A stretch of 64,000 nt of DNA from Paraburkholderia sacchari (GCF_000785435.2 NZ_JTDB02000002.1:1096284-1160283); one strand, 5' to 3'. Counted from the first letter of the stretch, positions 36,723 through 46,158 are shown. The notes: generated by a model from the sequence alone, not told the origin. Program-made: numbers and translations.

Positions 36723-38048
36723 ATGACAGCATCCATACAACAAGCTTCCGCCCGTCAACCGGTGCGCGCCGCGCTAGCGGCGTTCATCGGCACCATGATC
36801 GAGTGGTACGACTTCTACATTTACGCCACGGCCGCCGCGCTGGTGTTCGGCGAACTCTATTTCCCGTCCGAAGACCGCTTCGTGAGCACCATGGCGTCGT
36901 TCGCCACCTTCGCGGTCGGCTTCTTCGCGCGGCCGCTCGGCGGCCTGATCTTCGGCCATCTCGGCGATCGCATCGGCCGCAAGAAGGCGCTCATGACCAC
37001 GCTCATGATGATGGGCGTGGCGACCGTCTGTGTCGGCCTGCTGCCGTCGTACGCGAAGGTGGGCATGCTCGCGCCGGTGCTGCTCGTGCTGCTGCGCGTC
37101 GTGCAGGGCGTGGCCGTGGGCGGCGAGTGGGGCGGCGCGGTGCTGATGGCAGGCGAGCATGCGCCCGCTGGCCGCCGCAATTTTTTCGCGTCGTTCGCGC
37201 AGCTGGGCTCGCCCGCGGGCCTGATTCTCTCGCTGCTGGCGTTCCGCTCGGTCACCTCGCTCGACAAGGCCGACTTCCTCTCGTGGGGTTGGCGCCTGCC
37301 GTTCCTCGCATCGGCTGCGTTGCTCGTGGTGGGCCTCATGATCCGGCTCGGCGTGAACGAGTCGCCCGAGTTCGAGAAGCTCAAGGACCAGCGCCGCACC
37401 GTGAAGCTGCCGGTCGCGGAAGTGTTCCGCTCGGCGTGGGGGCTCGTGCTGTTGTGCATCGGCGCGAACACCATCGGTATCGCGGGCGTGTACTTCACCA
37501 ACACCTTCATGATTGCGTACACGACGCAGTACGTCGGCATCACGCGCTCGCTCATTCTCGACTGCCTGTTCGCGGTGGCGATCATCCAGTTCCTCGCGCA
37601 GCCGGTCGCCGCCTGGATCGCGGAGCGCATGGGCGGCGCGCGCTTCCTCAAGTGCGCGGCGCTGGCGGCCATGCTCTCGCCGTACCCGATGTTCGTGCTC
37701 GTGCAAAGCGGCAAGGTCGTGCCGATGGTGGTCGGCATCGCCATCGCCGTGGTCTGCATGGCGAGCTTCTACTCGGTGATCGCGGGCTTCGTCTCGGGCG
37801 TGTTTCCCACGCGCGTGCGCTACTCGGCCATCTCGCTCGCCTATCAGGTTTGCGGTGCGGTGGCCGGCGGCCTCACGCCGCTCGTCGGCACCTGGCTCGC
37901 GCATCGCTACGTGGGGCAATGGTGGCCGCTCGCGGTGTTCTATACCTGCCTCGCGGGCGTGTCGCTGGTGTGCATCGTCGCGCTCGACGCTTGCCGTGCC
38001 GTGCATGCGCAAGACGAAGCGGCTGCCGAAGCGCTCAGTTCCCATTGA
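36723..38048 (+). CDS. MFS metabolite:H+ symporter (MHS/ShiA-like)
   Basis: A 441-residue importer with about 12 transmembrane helices. It starts with the MHS signature AAFIGTMIEWYDFYIYATAAA, then FFARPLGGLIFGHLGDRIGRKKAL (motif A) and LRVVQGVAVGGEWGGAVLM (motif B-like). Members import organic acids, betaines or dicarboxylates with protons. AGGAGA precedes ATG 36723. It is the first gene of the unit and is followed 48 bp later by the amidohydrolase. The substrate is likely an N-substituted compound, given the neighbours (inference). Confidence 0.9.
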   Translation: MTASIQQASARQPVRAALAAFIGTMIEWYDFYIYATAAALVFGELYFPSEDRFVSTMASFATFAVGFFARPLGGLIFGHLGDRIGRKKALMTTLMMMGVATVCVGLLPSYAKVGMLAPVLLVLLRVVQGVAVGGEWGGAVLMAGEHAPAGRRNFFASFAQLGSPAGLILSLLAFRSVTSLDKADFLSWGWRLPFLASAALLVVGLMIRLGVNESPEFEKLKDQRRTVKLPVAEVFRSAWGLVLLCIGANTIGIAGVYFTNTFMIAYTTQYVGITRSLILDCLFAVAIIQFLAQPVAAWIAERMGGARFLKCAALAAMLSPYPMFVLVQSGKVVPMVVGIAIAVVCMASFYSVIAGFVSGVFPTRVRYSAISLAYQVCGAVAGGLTPLVGTWLAHRYVGQWWPLAVFYTCLAGVSLVCIVALDACRAVHAQDEAAAEALSSH

Positions 38049-38096
38049 TGCATCCGTGCAGGTGTGCCAACTAATAAATCGGAGATGGGCTTACAG

Positions 38097-39350
38097 ATGA
38101 ATGACCTCTTGCATATCGACGGCCCGCGCCTGTGGGCCAGTCTCGCGGAAATGGCGCGCATCGGCGCGACGGCGGGCGGCGGCGTGCGCCGCCTCGCGCT
38201 CACCGAAGAAGACCGGCGCGGTCGCGAGCTGTTCGCGAACTGGTGCCGCGAAGCGGGCATGACCGTGTGGACCGACGAGGTGGGCAATCTCTTCGCGCGG
38301 CGTGAGGGCGCCGACCCGCAGGCTGCGCCCGTGCTGATGGGCAGCCATCTCGACACGCAGCCAGAGGGCGGGCGCTTCGACGGCGTCTACGGCGTGCTGG
38401 CCGCGCTCGAAGTGGTGCGCGCGCTCAACGACGCGGGCGTCGTGACCGACAAGCCCATCGAGATCTGCTCGTGGACCAACGAGGAAGGCGCGCGCTTCAC
38501 GCCCGCGATGCTCGGCTCGGCGGTGTTCGCGGGCGCGATGACGCTGGACGACGCGCTCGCGCGCCGCGACGCGCAAGGCGTGACGCTGGGCGAGGCGCTC
38601 GACGCATGCGAGGCGCGCGGCACGCGGCCCGTGCGGGGCGTGGCCGTCGATGCATACTTCGAGGCGCATATCGAGCAGGGCCCGATCCTGGAGGCGAACG
38701 GCACGACCATCGGCGTGGTGACGGGCGGCCAGGCGATTCGCTGGTTCGACGTGACGGTGTCGGGCGTGGCCGCGCATGCGGGCACGACGCCGATGCGCTA
38801 CCGCAAGGACGCATTTTTCGGCGCGGCCCACATGGCGCTGGAAATCGAGCGCGCGATGGCGCGTCATGCGCCGCTCGGCCTCGTGACGATCGGCCAGGTG
38901 CAGATCGCGAACTCGTCGCGCAACACGATCGCGGCCAACGTGACCTTCACGGTCGATCTGCGCCATCCCGACGACGCCCAGCTCGATGCCATGGAGCTGG
39001 ATCTGCGCGCGGTCTGCGCGGCAGTGGGCGGCACGCGCGGACTCGGCGTGGAAATCGCGCATTGCTGGACTTCGCCCGCCACGCCGTTCGACCCGGCGTG
39101 CGTCGCGCTCGTGGCCGACGCGGTCGAGCGCCTCGGCTATTCGAACGAGCGCATCGTGAGCGGCGCGGGCCACGACGCGATCCACCTCGCGCGCTATTGC
39201 CCGACGGCAATGGTTTTCATCCCTTGCGTGGACGGCCTCTCGCACAACGAGGCCGAGGATGCCTTGCCCCAGGATGTCACGGCGGGTACGAACGTGCTGC
39301 TCAACGCGGTTGCTGCGCGCGCCTGTGTGCGCGAACACGCGAATGCATGA
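38097..39350 (+). CDS. M20-family Zn amidohydrolase (carbamoylase/allantoate type)
   Basis: A 417-residue metal-dependent hydrolase like N-carbamoyl-amino acid hydrolase, beta-ureidopropionase and allantoate amidohydrolase. Metal and catalytic motifs: MGSHLDTQPEGGRFDGVYG (His and bridging Asp), WTNEEGARF (catalytic/metal Glu), YFEAHIEQGP (metal His), and the C-terminal GAGHDAIHLA and GLSHNEAE. The lid-domain dimerisation segment (FFGAAHMALEIE) lies between. Possible starts are 38085 and 38097; the latter is at better distance from GGAG. It hydrolyses a C-N bond in an N-carbamoyl or similar compound; exact substrate unknown. Confidence 0.9.
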   Translation: MNDLLHIDGPRLWASLAEMARIGATAGGGVRRLALTEEDRRGRELFANWCREAGMTVWTDEVGNLFARREGADPQAAPVLMGSHLDTQPEGGRFDGVYGVLAALEVVRALNDAGVVTDKPIEICSWTNEEGARFTPAMLGSAVFAGAMTLDDALARRDAQGVTLGEALDACEARGTRPVRGVAVDAYFEAHIEQGPILEANGTTIGVVTGGQAIRWFDVTVSGVAAHAGTTPMRYRKDAFFGAAHMALEIERAMARHAPLGLVTIGQVQIANSSRNTIAANVTFTVDLRHPDDAQLDAMELDLRAVCAAVGGTRGLGVEIAHCWTSPATPFDPACVALVADAVERLGYSNERIVSGAGHDAIHLARYCPTAMVFIPCVDGLSHNEAEDALPQDVTAGTNVLLNAVAARACVREHANA

Positions 39351-39374
39351 GTGAAATCTAAAGGATTGCTGAAT

Positions 39375-40403
39375 ATGAAGACCTGGTTTCATCCCGAGCA
39401 GTTGCTCCATCATCCGCGTACCTATCTTTCACGCGGCCAGATGCGCGAGCCGCAGGAAGTGCCCGAGCGCGCCGCGCGACTTGTCGCTGCCGCGCACGCG
39501 CTTGGCTTTGAGGTGGGCGAGCCCGCCGACTTCGGCACTGCGCCGATTGCCGCCGTGCACGACATGAACTATTTGCGCTTCCTGGAAGAAGCGCATGCCG
39601 AGTGGAAGCGCATGCCCGAAGATTGGGGCGACGAAGTCATGTCGAACATTTACGTGCGCGATCCGAATCCGCTGCGCGGTGTGCTCGCCCAAGCGGCGCG
39701 CTATCTCGCCGATGGCAGTTGCCCGGTGGGCGCGAACACGTGGCGCGCGGCGTACTGGTCGGCGCAAAGTGCGCTGGCGGCAGCCGCAACGGTCAACGAG
39801 GGCGCGCGCGCGAGCTACGCGCTGTGCCGCCCGCCCGGCCACCATGCACGCGCAGATGCGGCGGGCGGCTTCTGCTACCTGAACAACGCGGCCATTGCCG
39901 CGCAGTCGCTCAGGCAGCGCTTCGCTCGCGTAGCGATTCTCGACACCGACATGCACCACGGCCAGGGTGTGCAGGAGATTTTCTACGGCCGCGACGACGT
40001 GCTCTACGTATCGATCCACGGCGACCCGACCAACTTCTATCCGGTGGTCGCGGGCTACGAGGACGAGCGCGGCGCGGGCGCGGGGGAGGGCTACAACGTC
40101 AACCTGCCGATGCCGCACGGCGCTTCGGAAGAGGCGTTCTTCGAGCGCGTGGACGCGGCGCTGCGCGTGCTCAAGCGCTTCCAGCCCGACGCGCTCGTGC
40201 TCGCGCTCGGCTTCGACATCTACAAGGACGATCCGCAGTCGAAGGTGGCGGTGAGCACCGCGGGCTTCGGCAAGCTCGGCCAGGCGATTGGCGCGTTGGG
40301 CTTGCCTTCGGTGATCGTGCAGGAAGGCGGCTACCACCTCGAAAGTCTCGAGGCCAACGCGCAAGCGTTCTTTGGGGGCTTTACGGAGGCAGGCGCGCGA
40401 TAG
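39375..40403 (+). CDS. Histone deacetylase-family (acetylpolyamine amidohydrolase-like) enzyme
   Basis: A 342-residue arginase/deacetylase-fold Zn hydrolase. The active site is intact: LCRPPGHHARADAAGGFCYLNN with the catalytic His pair, ILDTDMHHGQG with the zinc Asp and His, and the late LALGFDIYKDDP carrying the second zinc Asp. The insert EWKRMPEDWGDEVMSNIY resembles the loop of acetylpolyamine amidohydrolases. AAGGA precedes the ATG. It is the third gene of the unit; it may remove an acyl group from an acetylated polyamine or amino compound produced or imported with its neighbours. Confidence 0.9.
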   Translation: MKTWFHPEQLLHHPRTYLSRGQMREPQEVPERAARLVAAAHALGFEVGEPADFGTAPIAAVHDMNYLRFLEEAHAEWKRMPEDWGDEVMSNIYVRDPNPLRGVLAQAARYLADGSCPVGANTWRAAYWSAQSALAAAATVNEGARASYALCRPPGHHARADAAGGFCYLNNAAIAAQSLRQRFARVAILDTDMHHGQGVQEIFYGRDDVLYVSIHGDPTNFYPVVAGYEDERGAGAGEGYNVNLPMPHGASEEAFFERVDAALRVLKRFQPDALVLALGFDIYKDDPQSKVAVSTAGFGKLGQAIGALGLPSVIVQEGGYHLESLEANAQAFFGGFTEAGAR

Positions 40404-40464
40404 TGCGCGTAGTGCTTTAAATAAAGCAGAAAAGCGGCGCCGGCGGGCAACCCCGCGCGCCGCG

Positions 40465-42825
40465 TTAGCGCGATTGCGACGCGTCGCTCACGCGCTCGCT
40501 GTGCGCATCCTGCGCGCCCGGCAGCGCCGCGCCGCACACGCCGAAGCGTTCGATCAGCGCGGGCACGCCTTCCACCGGCACGGGCCGCGAGAACAGGAAG
40601 CCCTGCGCCTCGATCGGGCCGAGCGCGGAGAGCCATGCGATCTGCTCCTCGGTCTCGGTGCCTTCCACGACCACGGTGAGGCCGAGCGAGCGCGCGAGAT
40701 TGACGATGGCCGCGACCATCACGCAAACGCTGCGGTCGGCCGGAATCGCTTGCACGAACGAGCGGTCCACCTTGAGCGTATCGACGGCGAAGCGGTTCAG
40801 GTACGACAGCGACGAATAGCCGGTGCCGAAGTCGTCGAGCGCAACGCGTACCCCCAGACGCTTCAACGCGAAAATCTTCTCCGAGACGAGTTCGGGGTAC
40901 TCCATCATCGCGGTTTCGGTGATCTCGAGTTCGAGCTTGTGCGCGGCGATGCCGGTTTCCTCGATCGCGTGCGCGACCGTCTCGTAGAGGTCGCCGCGCC
41001 AGAACTGCACTGCCGAGATATTGATCGCGAGCGAGAGCGTTTCATAGCCTTGCTGCTGCCACTGCGCGAGCTGCGCGCACGCGGTGCGGATCACGAAGTC
41101 GCCCACCGGCACGATCAGGCCCGTGGACTCGGCCACCGGAATGAACTCGCTCGCTGGAATCAGCCCGTACTGCGGATGATTCCAGCGCACCAGCGCCTCG
41201 AAGCCCGTGATGCAGCGGCGACGCAGATCGATCTTCGGCTGATAGGCGAGAAAGAGCTGCCCTTCGCCGAGCGCGATGCGCAGTTGCTGCTCCCACTTCA
41301 TCAGGTGGTCGGCGCGGTGCGCGAGCTGCGGCGAGTAAAAGCGGAAGCAGTTGCGGCCGGCCTCCTTGGCGGCGTACATCGCGAGGTCGGCCTTCTTGAG
41401 CAGGTCGATCTCGCTCTCGTGCGCCACGGCGAAGAGCGCGATGCCCGTGCTCGCGTGCAGCACGAAGGCGCTGCCGCGCACGTCGAACGGATGCGTGAAC
41501 GCGGCGTTCGTCACTTCGGCAATCGAGCTTGCGCGTTTCTCGATTTCGTCGCCCTTGACGATCACCACGAATTCGTCGCCGCCGATGCGCGCGAGCGTGC
41601 CCGCGCCGCCCACCGCGTCGGCGAGACGCGCGGCGCTCATCTGCAGCACGATGTCGCCGGCGTTGTGGCCGAGCGTGTCGTTGACCGTCTTGAAGTTGTC
41701 GAGGTCGATGAAGAGAATCGCGAGGCGCCCGAGGTTGTCCGGCTGCGAGACTTCGTGGCGCAACCGCTGCAAGGTGGCGTAGCGGTTGGGCAGCCCCGTG
41801 AGCAGGTCGTACTGCACGAGTTGCGACATCTCGCGCTCGCGCCCGAGCAGCTTGCCGATCAACCCCGTGGCCACGGCGAAGAACGACAGCATGGCGAGCG
41901 AGATGAACGTCGCCATCATCAGGTAGACGTTGCGCGTGTGGTTGTAATCGGCGAACTGCTCGGCTTGTGACAGGCCGACCAGCACCGCGAGCGGATAGCC
42001 GTCGATGTGGCGATACGAAACGATGCGCGTGACGTGGTCGATCGGGTCGGTGTAGGTGCCCGAGACGTGCTCGGCCATCGGGTACACGCCGCTCGCCGAG
42101 AACGCGCCGTTCGCGCGCTCCGCGTTGCCGGTGCGGCGCGCGAGCACGGCGCCGGCGTCCGAGATCACGGCGATCACGCCGTCGCGGCCAATCGCGGCGT
42201 TGTTGTAGAAGTCGCTCGTGAAATAGCTCGGGTCTTCGGAGACCACCACCACGCCCGCGAACGAGCCGTCCGCGTGATTGAGGCGCCGCGTCATCTGCAA
42301 GGTCCAGTGGCCCGAGACGCGACCGAGCACCGGCTTGCTGATATAGAGCTGATCGTCGTTCTCGTGCTCGTGCACCTTGAAGTGCTCGCGGTCCGAGAGG
42401 TCGATGGGCTTGGGATTCGGGTCCACGGTGTTGGCGACCAGCTTGCCGTGCTCGTCGATGATCGACACCTGCACGAGCGAGTCGCTCTGCACCACGCCTT
42501 TCTCGACCGTGCTCGAGAGGTTGAAGTGCTCGGGCGTCTTCTCGAACTCGTACTTCACGAAGCGCGTGATCTGGTCGACCTGGTGGATCGCCTTCACCGT
42601 ATGCTGCTCGAGCGCCGACGAGAGGATGGCCGCCGAAGCCGTGGCCTCGCGCTGGGCCGCTTCCTTTTCGACCGCAAGGCGCGTGAAGATCACGGCCCAC
42701 AGCAGGATCAGCACCAGCACGCCGAGCGCCGGGATGGCCAGCAGCGTGCGCGGGCGCGTGTAGGCCGGCCCGGGCGCGGCGCGCAGCGCGGCGTCGCGCG
42801 AGAGGGAGCGCCGGTTCGCGCTCAT
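40465..42825 (-). CDS. Bifunctional GGDEF-EAL cyclic-di-GMP protein with Cache-like sensor
   Basis: A 786-residue membrane protein. TM1 is at about 28-50, a ~250-residue periplasmic Cache-like sensor follows (HGKLVANTVDPNPKPIDLSDREHF), and TM2 is at about 301-325. The GGDEF domain (about 336-495) has GGDEF at 415-419 but no RxxD inhibitory site before it. The EAL domain (about 510-760) keeps EAL 543-545, ITETAMM, DDFGTGYSSL, KVDRSF and VVEGTET. Both halves look catalytically competent. It is monocistronic, with a dyad (42951-42976) upstream of its start. Confidence 0.93.
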   Translation of the reverse strand: MSANRRSLSRDAALRAAPGPAYTRPRTLLAIPALGVLVLILLWAVIFTRLAVEKEAAQREATASAAILSSALEQHTVKAIHQVDQITRFVKYEFEKTPEHFNLSSTVEKGVVQSDSLVQVSIIDEHGKLVANTVDPNPKPIDLSDREHFKVHEHENDDQLYISKPVLGRVSGHWTLQMTRRLNHADGSFAGVVVVSEDPSYFTSDFYNNAAIGRDGVIAVISDAGAVLARRTGNAERANGAFSASGVYPMAEHVSGTYTDPIDHVTRIVSYRHIDGYPLAVLVGLSQAEQFADYNHTRNVYLMMATFISLAMLSFFAVATGLIGKLLGREREMSQLVQYDLLTGLPNRYATLQRLRHEVSQPDNLGRLAILFIDLDNFKTVNDTLGHNAGDIVLQMSAARLADAVGGAGTLARIGGDEFVVIVKGDEIEKRASSIAEVTNAAFTHPFDVRGSAFVLHASTGIALFAVAHESEIDLLKKADLAMYAAKEAGRNCFRFYSPQLAHRADHLMKWEQQLRIALGEGQLFLAYQPKIDLRRRCITGFEALVRWNHPQYGLIPASEFIPVAESTGLIVPVGDFVIRTACAQLAQWQQQGYETLSLAINISAVQFWRGDLYETVAHAIEETGIAAHKLELEITETAMMEYPELVSEKIFALKRLGVRVALDDFGTGYSSLSYLNRFAVDTLKVDRSFVQAIPADRSVCVMVAAIVNLARSLGLTVVVEGTETEEQIAWLSALGPIEAQGFLFSRPVPVEGVPALIERFGVCGAALPGAQDAHSERVSDASQSR

Positions 42826-42950
42826 CGCGCCCGCCGCACGCGCACACCGCCGCGCCGCAGATGCGGCGGCCGGGACTGCAACAAGGCGCTCGGTTGGATC
42901 GGCGGCATCGGAACGGCTGTGGAAATAGCGCGGAGTGCGCGAACGTGGAC

Positions 42951-42976
42951 CATCGGATGGATCGTTATATCCGATG
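42951..42976. promoter_or_regulatory. Inverted repeat CATCGGAT-N10-ATCCGATG
   Basis: A perfect 8-bp dyad with a 10-bp AT-rich spacer, 126 bp upstream of the GGDEF-EAL start codon. It is a candidate operator. The remaining 375-bp gap (42826-43200) shows no gene. Confidence 0.5.
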
Positions 42977-43200
42977 TCTGGATCTTAATGGTTGGACAAT
43001 GAATTAGGAAGCTATCCCTCCCCGGGTATACACGAGTCGTTGCGCCCGTCGAGGGCAGGTGTCGACGCCCGCTATCTGCTGCGCATGGGCGGAATGCCGT
43101 GCATCGGGCGAGAGCGGCGAGTTCACGCAGAATGCATGCCTGAGTACACGGCCCCGCGATGTTCAGGAAAGAGATCGCGACGATGACGATCGCGTGTCGC

Positions 43201-44103
43201 TCATGCGAGCTGAATCGTGCCGTCGACCACTGTGAGCGCCGCGCCGCCGATCCAGATCTTGCCCGCTGCGTCGTCGTAGTCGACGAAGACGCGGCCGTCG
43301 CGCCCCATCGCGGTGCCCTGGCGCACGGTATAGCCGCTGCCGGGCCGGCGGTCCTGCTGCGCGAGCAGCATCGCAATCGCAGCATTGGCGCTGCCCGTCA
43401 CGGGGTCTTCGCCAATGCCCAGATCCGTCATGAGGCAGCGCACCTCGAAGGTGGCGGGGCCATCCGCATCATGCGCGCCATAGGCCGCGAGCCCTTGCGC
43501 GCCCACGCTCGCGGCGACGCTCGCAAGCGCCTCGTAATCGATGTCGAGCGCGAGCACCGCCTGCGCCGAGGCGAGGCGCACCACGAGCCACGGCGCGCCA
43601 TTGTCGACACCGCACGGCGGCGCGCCGAAATCGATCGCATCCGAGCGCAGGGCCGCGCGCAACGCGTCGTATCGCGCCTCGGGCAGCGGCGTCATCGTTG
43701 CGGGCGGCGCGGCGAAGGCCCAGCGTGGCGCGCCATCGTCGTCGAATCCGGCCGGATGCCGCGCGGCCAGCTCGATAAGGCCCGCGCCGCATTCCTGCAC
43801 GAGCCGGCCAGGCGTTTTCGGCTGGCGGCCGCTGTCGAGGAACGCATGCGCGGTGCCGAGCGTCGGGTGGCCCGCAAAAGGCAATTCGCCCTGCGTCGTG
43901 AAGATGCGCACGCGATAGTCGGCGCGCGCATCGCTGGGGGCGAGCAGGAACGCGGTTTCGGAGAGATTGGTCCAGCGCGCGATGCCTTGCATCTGCGCCG
44001 TATCGAGCCCGTCCGCGTCGAACACGACTGCGAGCGGATTGCCTTTAAAGGGATGCGACGTGAATACGTCGACCTGTTTGAAGCGGACGTTGCGTAGAGC
44101 CAT
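43201..44103 (-). CDS. PhzF-family isomerase-like protein
   Basis: A 300-residue protein of the diaminopimelate-epimerase fold. It has the N-terminal VDVFTSHPFKGNPLAVVFDADGL, the catalytic Glu at E49 in NLSETAFL, and the FAGHPTLGTAHAF and GEDPVTGSANAAIAMLL signatures. PhzF itself isomerises a phenazine precursor, but there are no other phz genes here, so the role is open. It is transcribed as a single gene; the RidA terminator (44128-44167) separates it from the upstream gene. Confidence 0.93.
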   Translation of the reverse strand: MALRNVRFKQVDVFTSHPFKGNPLAVVFDADGLDTAQMQGIARWTNLSETAFLLAPSDARADYRVRIFTTQGELPFAGHPTLGTAHAFLDSGRQPKTPGRLVQECGAGLIELAARHPAGFDDDGAPRWAFAAPPATMTPLPEARYDALRAALRSDAIDFGAPPCGVDNGAPWLVVRLASAQAVLALDIDYEALASVAASVGAQGLAAYGAHDADGPATFEVRCLMTDLGIGEDPVTGSANAAIAMLLAQQDRRPGSGYTVRQGTAMGRDGRVFVDYDDAAGKIWIGGAALTVVDGTIQLA

Positions 44104-44127
44104 GACGCGAGAATGAGGAGCAGGACG

Positions 44128-44167
44128 AAAAAAAGCCCGGCCGGGTCGCGACAGACCTGGCCGGGCT
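44128..44167 (-). terminator. Intrinsic terminator of the RidA gene
   Basis: A GC-rich stem AGCCCGGCC../..GGCCGGGCT (44134-44143 and 44158-44167), continued inward by a few pairs. On the minus strand it is followed by seven T (44128-44134). It lies between ridA and phzF and is thus likely the end of the ridA transcript. Confidence 0.9.
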
Positions 44168-44187
44168 GCTTGCTATGCGCCGAATAC

Positions 44188-44652
44188 TTACTCGACTTCG
44201 GCGATCAGCTCGATCTCGACGCACGCGCCGAGCGGAATCTGCGCGACGCCGAACGCCGAGCGTGCGTGCTTGCCTTTCTCGCCGAACACGTCGGCGATCA
44301 GCTCGGATGCGCCGTTCGTGACGATGTGCTGCTCGGTGAAGGTGAGCGTCGAGTTCACGAGGCTCATCAGCTTGACGATGCGCTTGACCTTGTTGAGGTC
44401 GCCCACGTGGGCATGCAGCGTGGCGAGCAGGTCGATCGCGATCGAGTGCGCTGCGGCCTTGCCTTCCTCGGTCGTGAGCGACTCGCCGAGCTTGCCGGCC
44501 CAGACCTTGCCGTCCTTCTTCGCAATGTGGCCCGAGAGGTACACGGTGTTGCCGCTTTGCGCGCTCATTACATAGGCAGCGGCGGGTGCGCCGGCGCTCG
44601 GCAGTTCGATGCCGAGTTCTTTGAGGCGGTCGTAGACGTTGAGGTCAGCCAT
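44188..44652 (-). CDS. RidA-family (long form) imine deaminase-like protein
   Basis: A 154-residue member of the Rid/YjgF/YER057c/UK114 family, about 25 residues longer than classical RidA. The barrel motifs GNTVYLSGHIAKKDGKVW and EQHIVTNGASELIADVFGEK are present. KHARSAFGVAQIPLGACVEIE retains the arginine corresponding to RidA Arg105. RidA enzymes destroy reactive enamines/imines released by PLP enzymes. The class I aminotransferase lies 58 bp upstream on the same strand, so the two may be co-transcribed and work together. Confidence 0.9.
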   Translation of the reverse strand: MADLNVYDRLKELGIELPSAGAPAAAYVMSAQSGNTVYLSGHIAKKDGKVWAGKLGESLTTEEGKAAAHSIAIDLLATLHAHVGDLNKVKRIVKLMSLVNSTLTFTEQHIVTNGASELIADVFGEKGKHARSAFGVAQIPLGACVEIELIAEVE

Positions 44653-44710
44653 GATCAGGAGTCCTTTTGCAGTAAAAGTGAGAGTGAAAACGGGTTCGGG
44701 GCAGCGTGCA

Positions 44711-45910
44711 TCAGAGGCGCGCGCGGATCAGTTTCGCGAGCGTCGCCACGCCTTCCTCGATCTTCGCGGGCGGCACGGTCACGAACGAAAGGCGCAGCTT
44801 GTTGTGCTGCGGCTCGCTCGCGAAGAACGGCGCGCCCGGCACGAAGGCCACGTTCTGCGCGACCGCTGCTTCGAGCAGCTTCATGGTGTCGATGCCCTCG
44901 GGCAGCGAGACCCACACGAACATGCCGCCTTCGGGGCGGTTCCAGCTCACGCCCTCGGGCATGTTGCGCGCGAGCGCGTCGAGCATCGCCGCGCACTGGT
45001 CGCGGTAGAGCGCGCGCACCTTGGGGATATGCGTGTCGAGAAAGCCGTCCTTCACGACTTCGTGAACGATGCGCTGCGTGAAGCTCGGCGTGTGCAGGTC
45101 GGTGGCCTGCTTGGCCTGCACCAGTTTGAAGTGCAGCTCCTCGGGCGCGATGATGTAGCCCACGCGCAGGCCCGGCGCCAGCACTTTCGAGAACGAGCCC
45201 AGATGCACGATGTGCTCGGGCGCCATCGAGAGCAGCGTGGGCAGCGGCTGGCCCGCGTAGTCGAGTGCGCCGTAAGGATCGTCTTCGATGACCGGAAAGG
45301 GCGCACCCTGCGCGAAGCGGGCAAGCGCCTCGCGCCGTTCGAGCGGCAGGCGGCGGCCCGTCGGGTTCTGGAAGTTCGGGATCGCGTAGAGCAGGCGCGC
45401 GCCATCGGTGAGTTCCGGCGTGAGACCGTCGGGCACGAGGCCCTGCTCGTCGGTGGGGACCTGCACGTAGCGCGGCTCATAGAGCGAGAACGATTGCAGC
45501 GCGCCAAGATAGGTGGGCGTTTCGACCAGCACGGGGCTGCCCGGCGAGACCAGCACCTTGCCGAGCAGGTCGAGCGCCTGCTGCGAGCCCGTGGTGATGA
45601 GCACTTGCGACGCGCGGATCTTCGCGCCGCCCACGGAGTATCGCTCGGCGACCCATTCGCGCAGCGGCAGGTAGCCCTCGGTCGCGCTGTACTGGAGCGC
45701 GCCGGTGGGGTTGTCGCGCAGGATGCGGTCGGCGGCCACGCGCATTTCCTCGACCGGGAAGGACGCCGGTGCGGGCAGGCCGCCCGCGAATGAAATGACC
45801 TCGGGCCGTTCCGTTACCTTCAGGATTTCGCGAATCGCCGAGCTGGTCAGCTTGATCGCACGCTCGGACAGTTGCCACGCGGGGGCAGCCTTGAGATCGC
45901 TTTGGTCCAT
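44711..45910 (-). CDS. PLP-dependent class I/II aminotransferase (2-aminoadipate type)
   Basis: A 399-residue fold-type I aminotransferase. The PLP lysine is K242 in GSFSKVLAPGLRVGY. Other marks are ISFAGGLPAPASFP near the N-terminus, LLYAIPNFQNPTGR, VIEDDPYGALDY with the PLP-binding Asp and Tyr, and the C-terminal RPEGGMFVW and LRLSF. It resembles LysN-type 2-aminoadipate/kynurenine aminotransferases. AAGGAG lies 7 nt before the ATG. It is divergent from a MocR regulator, which typically binds PLP and controls a neighbouring aminotransferase, and is followed by ridA. Confidence 0.92.
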   Translation of the reverse strand: MDQSDLKAAPAWQLSERAIKLTSSAIREILKVTERPEVISFAGGLPAPASFPVEEMRVAADRILRDNPTGALQYSATEGYLPLREWVAERYSVGGAKIRASQVLITTGSQQALDLLGKVLVSPGSPVLVETPTYLGALQSFSLYEPRYVQVPTDEQGLVPDGLTPELTDGARLLYAIPNFQNPTGRRLPLERREALARFAQGAPFPVIEDDPYGALDYAGQPLPTLLSMAPEHIVHLGSFSKVLAPGLRVGYIIAPEELHFKLVQAKQATDLHTPSFTQRIVHEVVKDGFLDTHIPKVRALYRDQCAAMLDALARNMPEGVSWNRPEGGMFVWVSLPEGIDTMKLLEAAVAQNVAFVPGAPFFASEPQHNKLRLSFVTVPPAKIEEGVATLAKLIRARL

Positions 45911-46089
45911 GAGGTCTCCTTGTTGAGGTCGGGAACGAGGGTTTGAACGGCCCCGATGGCGGCGGCGCGAGCGTGAGGCGCACGCGTCGCCGAACTTTCA
46001 ATTATGGCGCGAAACCCGCTCGCGCGGGCGTATCGCACGACATGGCGCGACATCCGAACGACAGCCTTACCGGCCAGTATCCGAAGAAA

Positions 46090-46147
46090 TGTACCGGTAT
46101 GGTGTCAGACAGTAACGGTACAATCGCTCCGATAGTGTTCTGTACAG
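46090..46147. promoter_or_regulatory. Operator-like repeats between aminotransferase and MocR genes
   Basis: TGTACCG (46090-46096) and its inverse CGGTACA (46116-46122) are 19 bp apart, and a palindrome CTGTACAG lies at 46140-46147. CGGTACAAT also contains a TACAAT -10 box for the MocR gene. All share the GTAC core, as expected for several binding sites of a GntR/MocR dimer. The 248-bp divergent gap otherwise holds no gene. Confidence 0.5.
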
Positions 46148-46158
46148 TTGGAGCCGCC

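Noticed and set aside
43201..44103. PhzF gene as a sign of phenazine synthesis
   Set aside because: No other phenazine genes in the window. PhzF-like proteins are widespread in non-producers.
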